A DNA stretch of 64,000 bases from Streptomyces sp. NBC_00335. Its GTDB lineage: Bacteria > Actinomycetota > Actinomycetes > Streptomycetales > Streptomycetaceae. A program made the translations under genes and the position numbers. Where the stretch lies: positions 8,237,501-8,301,500 of the forward strand of contig NZ_CP108006.1 of assembly GCF_036127095.1 (NCBI RefSeq), given 5' to 3'. Shown piece by piece: positions 59,815-64,000 of this stretch. Position 1 is the stretch's first letter; every line of letters begins with the position of its first letter. The notes under the pieces are model-generated. The model was not told the origin of the DNA, searched no databases, and saw only the letters and a list, made by a program, of their open reading frames with translations.

Positions 59815-61362
59815 TCAGCGGCGGTGGATCCGGTCGATGCCGTACCACTTCGACACGCAGGCGGCGGCCCAGTCACGCTCGTAGGTCTTCGTGAAGAAGG
59901 GCTCGGCGAGACTGCCGATGTACAGGGGCTTGTAGGCCACGTCCGTCGCACCGCGCTCGACCTCGGCCTCGATGCGCGCGTTCTGCGCGTCCCAGGTGAT
60001 CGAGCGGGCGACCGTCATGGTCGTGAGCCGCTGGACCTCCGGGACCAGGACGGCCACGGAGGCCAGCGCGAGGCCGCACGCCGCCAGCGCCCCGACCAGG
60101 AGGGCCGGGCCGGCGTTCCGGTGTGCCCGGAGCCGCCGTCCGCCCCACGCGCCCAGCAGGGCGCCGTAGCCGCAGAGCGCCAGCTCCATCGGCACCAGGT
60201 AGCTGGTCCAGGTACGGGCGTACGTCCACCCGGTCGGCCCGTAGCCGCTGCGCAGGCCCACCACCACGGCGAACGAGCCCAGGATCACCACGGGCACCGG
60301 CAGCAGCAGGAGGGCGATCAGCGTGCCGCGCGGAACGGTCCTGCGCGGCTCCCGCTTCTCGGGCTCGCCGCCGCCCCGGCGGGACCTGCCCAGGACCATC
60401 GCCAGACCCAGCAGCACGCCGACGGCCGCGGCTCCGAGGTAGGCCGGCCGGCCGGTGACGGAGTCCCACATGCGCAGCCAGTCGTCGAAGGTGGCCCGGA
60501 GCTCGCCCGCGGACAGCAGGGACTCCTTGGCCGGCTGCTGCGCCCGGCGCCACCGGGCGCCGGGGGAGGTGTAGAGCACGATCAGGCCGGTGACCAGGCC
60601 CGCGCACCAGACGAGGCACCAGGTGAAGGGCCGCCAGTTCCGGGCCAGTCCGAGCCGGGGCAGGCAGAGCAGCCCGACCAGGGTCGCGAGGAGACCGCTG
60701 ACGAGCGCGAACGGCTCGCTCAGGGTGCCGATGGCGAAGGCGATGAGGAACGCGGCGACCAGACCGGTCACCCGGACGGCGGTACGGTGATGGTTGGCGG
60801 TCCGCAGGGCCAGCAGGAGCGCCCACACGCCGATGACGCTCGGCACGGTGTGCGAGATCGTGGCGGGGGCCCACAGCAGGGCCTGATAGCTGCGCGGGCC
60901 CGCGAAGTAGACCAGTGCCTGGATGACCAGGGCGCACGAGATCAGGACCAGCAGCCGGGGCCTGCCGCCGATGAACCGGACGAACTCGCGGCCCAGCAGC
61001 ACCAGTCCCACGGTGAACGTCACGGCTATGACCGTGGGCAGGATCTTGGTCCCGACCAGTCCGTCGCCGTAGATGATCCCGCTCAGGAGGGCGTTGGTGA
61101 TCCTGCCGTTCTGCGTCATGTAGAAGTCGGACGTGATGCCGAAGACGCCCATGTCGCGCGACTTCCACGCGGCGCACCAGTCGTCGGACGTGGGCCGCAC
61201 GTAGAGACCGAGGAAGCATCCGACGGCGACCAGCGCACCGGCCGCCGCGACGAGCACCGCCCCGGTGGCGGCGAAGACCCCGCGCAGGGGCGGACGACGC
61301 CGGCCGGCGGTGTCCTCCACCCTCTCCCTCTCGGTCTCGCCCTGGTCCTCAACTGTGCTCAT
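59815..61362 (-). CDS. Polytopic membrane protein, DUF6056-like
   Basis: A 515-aa protein with about 11 hydrophobic segments. LYVRPTSDDWCAAW near the first segment and YMTQNGRITNALL on the outside resemble DUF6056 and GT-C glycosyltransferase proteins, where an acidic DD sits in the first external loop. No other catalytic motif is clear. ATG 61362 follows GAAGGAC by 7 nt. It is divergent from the GH15-like gene (268-bp gap). It may transfer a sugar to a lipid or surface polymer. Confidence 0.75.
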   Translation of the reverse strand: MSTVEDQGETERERVEDTAGRRRPPLRGVFAATGAVLVAAAGALVAVGCFLGLYVRPTSDDWCAAWKSRDMGVFGITSDFYMTQNGRITNALLSGIIYGDGLVGTKILPTVIAVTFTVGLVLLGREFVRFIGGRPRLLVLISCALVIQALVYFAGPRSYQALLWAPATISHTVPSVIGVWALLLALRTANHHRTAVRVTGLVAAFLIAFAIGTLSEPFALVSGLLATLVGLLCLPRLGLARNWRPFTWCLVWCAGLVTGLIVLYTSPGARWRRAQQPAKESLLSAGELRATFDDWLRMWDSVTGRPAYLGAAAVGVLLGLAMVLGRSRRGGGEPEKREPRRTVPRGTLIALLLLPVPVVILGSFAVVVGLRSGYGPTGWTYARTWTSYLVPMELALCGYGALLGAWGGRRLRAHRNAGPALLVGALAACGLALASVAVLVPEVQRLTTMTVARSITWDAQNARIEAEVERGATDVAYKPLYIGSLAEPFFTKTYERDWAAACVSKWYGIDRIHRR

Positions 61363-61630
61363 GTACCTGTCCTTCGCAGCGGAAGCCGGCCGTGAGAAGC
61401 GGCCGACGCGCCCACCGCCCGCGGTGACCCCGGGGCCCGCGGAAATCCATGATGTGCACGGCTCGCGGCCTCCGGCATCCTGGGTGCGCCAGGACGGGTA
61501 CGGAGCCACGGGGCCCCTCCGCGCTCCCGGGTCACCCGCGCGGCGGGCCTTCCGTGGCAGCCTACGCGGGGCGCTCCCAGGATGGGGAATCAGGGTCCGT
61601 ACGCACACGGGCCCGGCGGAGGGAGCGGCG

Positions 61631-63175
61631 ATGCGAGGTGTCCGGCCCGGCCGTTGGGTGGTCGTCACGGCGGCCCTGGCGAGCGTCGCCGTCCCCGTGT
61701 GCACCTCGGGCCACCCACCCACCGGGCACCCTGGACACGCCGCCCGGTACGACACCGGGCACCCCAGCCGGTACGCCGGGCAGCGAGGCGGCGGGCAGCG
61801 AGGCGGCGGCCCGGCGCCGTTCGCCCTGCCCGTGGGCCACGGGGGCCGCCTGGCCCCGGAGCCCGGACACGCCCGCCCGGCGGCCCTGGAGGCTCCCACC
61901 GCCGGACTCCTGTCCAACACGACCGGCGCCGAGGGCGTTGCGCCGGCCCTCGCCGCGGACGCCCGCTACGTCCAGGGAAGTCACGTCCTGCGGCTCGCCT
62001 CCGGCCGGTGGATGTACCTTCCCGACGGCAAGACGGCCTCGGCCGTCGTCGTCGCTGGCCATCCGCCCGCCCGGCGGCAGATCGAACGCAGCCGCGCCTG
62101 GCTGGCCTCCGGCCGGGTCCCCGGCACCTCGACCGAGCGGCGCGCGGCGGCCGAACGGGCCCTGCTGGCCATGCGCGCCCTGCTGCGCCCCAACGGCGCC
62201 GTGGCGGCGGGCTGGAGCGACGGCTGGAAGTACTCCTGGCCGCGCGACTCCAGCTTCGTCTCGGCGGCCTTCGCGCACACCGGCCACGACGCCGAGGCCT
62301 ACCGGATCCTCGGCTACAGCGCCGCGACCCAGCGCGCGGACGGCACCTGGGAAGCGCGTACGAAACTCGACGGATCCGGGCCGCCCGACGCCAGGAGCGC
62401 GCAGCTCGATGCCAACGGCTGGGTCCCCTGGGCCACCTGGCAGTGGTACCAGGAGGCGCCCCCGGCCACCCGCCGGGCCCGGCTGGCCACCCTCTACCCG
62501 ATGATCCGCAAGGCGGCCGACCACGCGGCGGCCTCCCTGCGGGCGGACGGACTGCCGCCGGCGTCCCCCGACTACTGGGAGCTGACGACGGCCACCGCGA
62601 ACATCGGCACGGCCGCCCCGCTGCTCGCCGGGCTCAACGCCGCCGCCGACCTCGCCCGCGAGGCGAACCGGCCCCAGGACGCCGACCGCTGGACCCGCGC
62701 CGCCCGGCGGCTGTCGGCAGGCATCTCCACGCGCTTCCTGCCCCTGGGGTACCAGCGCACCGTGGACGGACGCCACGGGCGGGACAGCGCGGTGGCCTTC
62801 ATGGCGCCCCCCTTCAACGAAGCCCCCTCCGGCCTGGCCGGCGCGCTGGACACCACCTACCGGGAACTGCTCCTGCCCAACGGCGGGCTGACCCCCGGGA
62901 ACGATCCCGGGGCCCGCTGGGGCGCGTACGCCTGGACACCCAGTACGGCCTTCTTCGCGCTCGCCTGGGCCGGTACGGGGCGGCCCGAGAAGGCCGGACG
63001 GGTCCTGGACTGGGTCCTTTCCAAGCGCAACGCGCTCGGTGAACTGTCGGAGAAGGTGGACGGGAAGGGCCGGCCCTCCTCGGTCGCCCCCCTCGCCTGG
63101 ACGGGCTCCATCGCCGTCCTGGCCCTCGTGGCGCTGGAAGGCACAGGGCTCCCGACCCCGCCCCTGGGCCCCTAG
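61631..63175 (+). CDS. Secreted GH15-like (six-hairpin) glycosidase
   Basis: A 514-aa exported protein. The signal peptide is WVVVTAALASVAVPVCTS, followed by a His/Gly/Pro-rich disordered stretch (about 30-75). The (alpha/alpha)6 barrel carries YSWPRDSSF (about 203, the GH15 substrate-loop signature), DYWELTT (Glu, candidate acid) and LGELSEKV (Glu, candidate base). SVAPLAWTGS closes the family pattern. ATG 61631 has GGAGGGAG upstream. It likely cuts an alpha-linked glucan or oligosaccharide. Convergent with the lipoprotein gene. Confidence 0.86.
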   Translation: MRGVRPGRWVVVTAALASVAVPVCTSGHPPTGHPGHAARYDTGHPSRYAGQRGGGQRGGGPAPFALPVGHGGRLAPEPGHARPAALEAPTAGLLSNTTGAEGVAPALAADARYVQGSHVLRLASGRWMYLPDGKTASAVVVAGHPPARRQIERSRAWLASGRVPGTSTERRAAAERALLAMRALLRPNGAVAAGWSDGWKYSWPRDSSFVSAAFAHTGHDAEAYRILGYSAATQRADGTWEARTKLDGSGPPDARSAQLDANGWVPWATWQWYQEAPPATRRARLATLYPMIRKAADHAAASLRADGLPPASPDYWELTTATANIGTAAPLLAGLNAAADLAREANRPQDADRWTRAARRLSAGISTRFLPLGYQRTVDGRHGRDSAVAFMAPPFNEAPSGLAGALDTTYRELLLPNGGLTPGNDPGARWGAYAWTPSTAFFALAWAGTGRPEKAGRVLDWVLSKRNALGELSEKVDGKGRPSSVAPLAWTGSIAVLALVALEGTGLPTPPLGP

Positions 63176-63190
63176 TGCTGTGACCGGGGG

Positions 63191-63712
63191 TCAGACGGTC
63201 TGCGTGCCCTCGCCCGCCGGCGGTGCGGCGCGGAGCCGCTCCAGCGTGGCCAGGAGATCTCGGTAGGCGAGCCGTTCCGCCGCCAGCGCCCGTACGAGGG
63301 GGAGGTGCTGCGGTTCACGCCGCGAGCGGGCCGAGACCGCGGCGGCGCGGCGGACCTCCCTCGTACGGGCCACCTCGTTCCTGGCGTCCACGTACGCGGC
63401 GTCGAGCAGGCGGTGGTCGAGGACCTGGGCGAAGGCCCGGTCGGCCAGGACGTCGATCCGGTCGAGGTCCTCGGCGCAGCGCTCGGGGGCAGCTGCGGCA
63501 CAGCCTTCGTCCAGGGCCCGGGACATCGATCCCAGAGTCGCCCCGAGCTCCGGGTACCCCCAGGCCGGCGCCGTGTCGTTCCCGCATCCGGTGGCGAGGA
63601 ACAGCAGCACGGCGACGGAGGCCACGGCGCGGACCGGGCCCGGCCCCCTACGCCCGGGCGCGCGGGGAGGAGGGGCCGGGGGATCCATCCGTACGGGGGA
63701 GCACGCGGTCAT
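63191..63712 (-). CDS. Putative lipoprotein, helical
   Basis: A 173-aa protein. A Pro/Arg-rich N-terminus is followed by AVASVAVLLFLATGCGND, a lipobox with the acylated Cys, then about 110 residues of helix with Arg/Ala-rich repeats (LDRIDVLADRAFAQVLDHRL; RREPQHLPLVRALAAERLAY). No enzyme motif is recognised. ATG 63712 is preferred, but a GTG five codons upstream (63727) and an internal ATG exist. Confidence 0.72.
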   Translation of the reverse strand: MTACSPVRMDPPAPPPRAPGRRGPGPVRAVASVAVLLFLATGCGNDTAPAWGYPELGATLGSMSRALDEGCAAAAPERCAEDLDRIDVLADRAFAQVLDHRLLDAAYVDARNEVARTREVRRAAAVSARSRREPQHLPLVRALAAERLAYRDLLATLERLRAAPPAGEGTQTV

Positions 63713-63809
63713 GGGAGCCCCGATCACCGGTCGAGTGGGGTGGGACGGTGCCGGGTCCCGGCCTCGGCCGGGACCCGGCGCGGTCCGCCGCCATCGTCGC
63801 CCGCACCGC

Positions 63810-64000
63810 TCAGTGCTGCCACCGGGGACCCTCGGGGCGGTCGGCCGCCTCCTCCGGCGGCGGGACGGCCAGGTACCAGGGGGCGTAGGGCGGCCGGTTG
63901 CCGCGCGGCTTGGGGGCGCTCGGGGGAGGGGTCGTCAGGTGCAGACGGGCGTCCAGGCCGAGAACGGCGCCGATGGCCGAGCCGTCCAGCGGGGCCAGGG
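63810..64000 (-). CDS. Unidentified protein, C-terminal part only
   Basis: An open frame of at least 62 codons ends at 63812-63810 (TGA). It reads LAPLDGSAIGAVLGLDARLH near the window edge and NRPPYAPWYLAVPPPEE near the end, with high Pro content and Streptomyces codon usage. The start lies outside the window. No family is recognised. Confidence 0.6.
   Translation of the reverse strand, partial: LAPLDGSAIGAVLGLDARLHLTTPPPSAPKPRGNRPPYAPWYLAVPPPEEAADRPEGPRWQH

Overview
The window is high-GC (about 70-73%) actinobacterial chromosome, almost certainly Streptomyces. The signs are extreme third-position GC, frequent GTG/TTG starts, GC-rich hairpin terminators without long U-tracts, a cellobiose (ceb) uptake locus with the palindromic CebR operator, a rare TTA leucine codon in one gene, and many secreted enzymes and one-domain regulators. 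I saw no tRNA, rRNA, CRISPR array or prophage. One complete insertion sequence (IS630 family) is present.

Layout. 1-11.5 kb: a secreted lipase (cut by the window edge) divergent from a PucR-type regulator, a GT2 glycosyltransferase, an L,D-transpeptidase, an FBP-domain zinc protein divergent from its probable TetR repressor, an SGNH hydrolase, argG with an ARG box, small DeoR-type and GntR regulators, a GNAT enzyme and a VOC protein. 11.5-22.1 kb: an MFS exporter, thpR, an isochorismatase-like hydrolase with a DJ-1/AraC regulator, a metallo-beta-lactamase-fold protein, a secreted galactose-oxidase-like copper enzyme with two carbohydrate-binding domains, and a large secreted subtilase.

22.2-28.7 kb is the most interesting block. 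It is a compact same-strand set: FabH-like KASIII, acyl carrier protein, FabF-like KAS, a second divergent KASIII-like enzyme, a carboxymuconolactone-decarboxylase-fold protein and a cytochrome P450, joined by 4-bp overlaps or short gaps, with an ABM-type monooxygenase upstream. It resembles the dedicated acyl-starter modules of prodiginine pathways (RedP/RedQ/RedR), but lacks the rest of any pathway I can name.

28.7-44 kb: a membrane protein, a TetR regulator, an NCS1 permease, the IS630 element inserted exactly where the stop codons of two convergent genes met, then the cellulose/cellobiose system: bglC (GH1), cebG, cebF, cebE, divergent cebR, and a GH5-GH6 cellulase pair. Near-perfect or perfect CebR operators mark bglC, cebE, cebR and the cellulase pair, so secreted cellulases, the ABC importer and the intracellular beta-glucosidase should respond to the same cello-oligosaccharide signal.

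44-64 kb: a LysR/SDR/tautomerase group, an ArsR-like regulator with SufR-like cysteines, M6 and M64 metalloproteases, a LuxR-type response regulator, an XRE-TPR regulator, an orphan ABC-2 permease divergent from a histidine kinase-response regulator pair, an SGNH hydrolase, an Asp/Glu racemase, a FUSC protein, a polytopic DUF6056-like protein, a secreted GH15-like glycosidase and a lipoprotein. The last gene is cut by the window edge.
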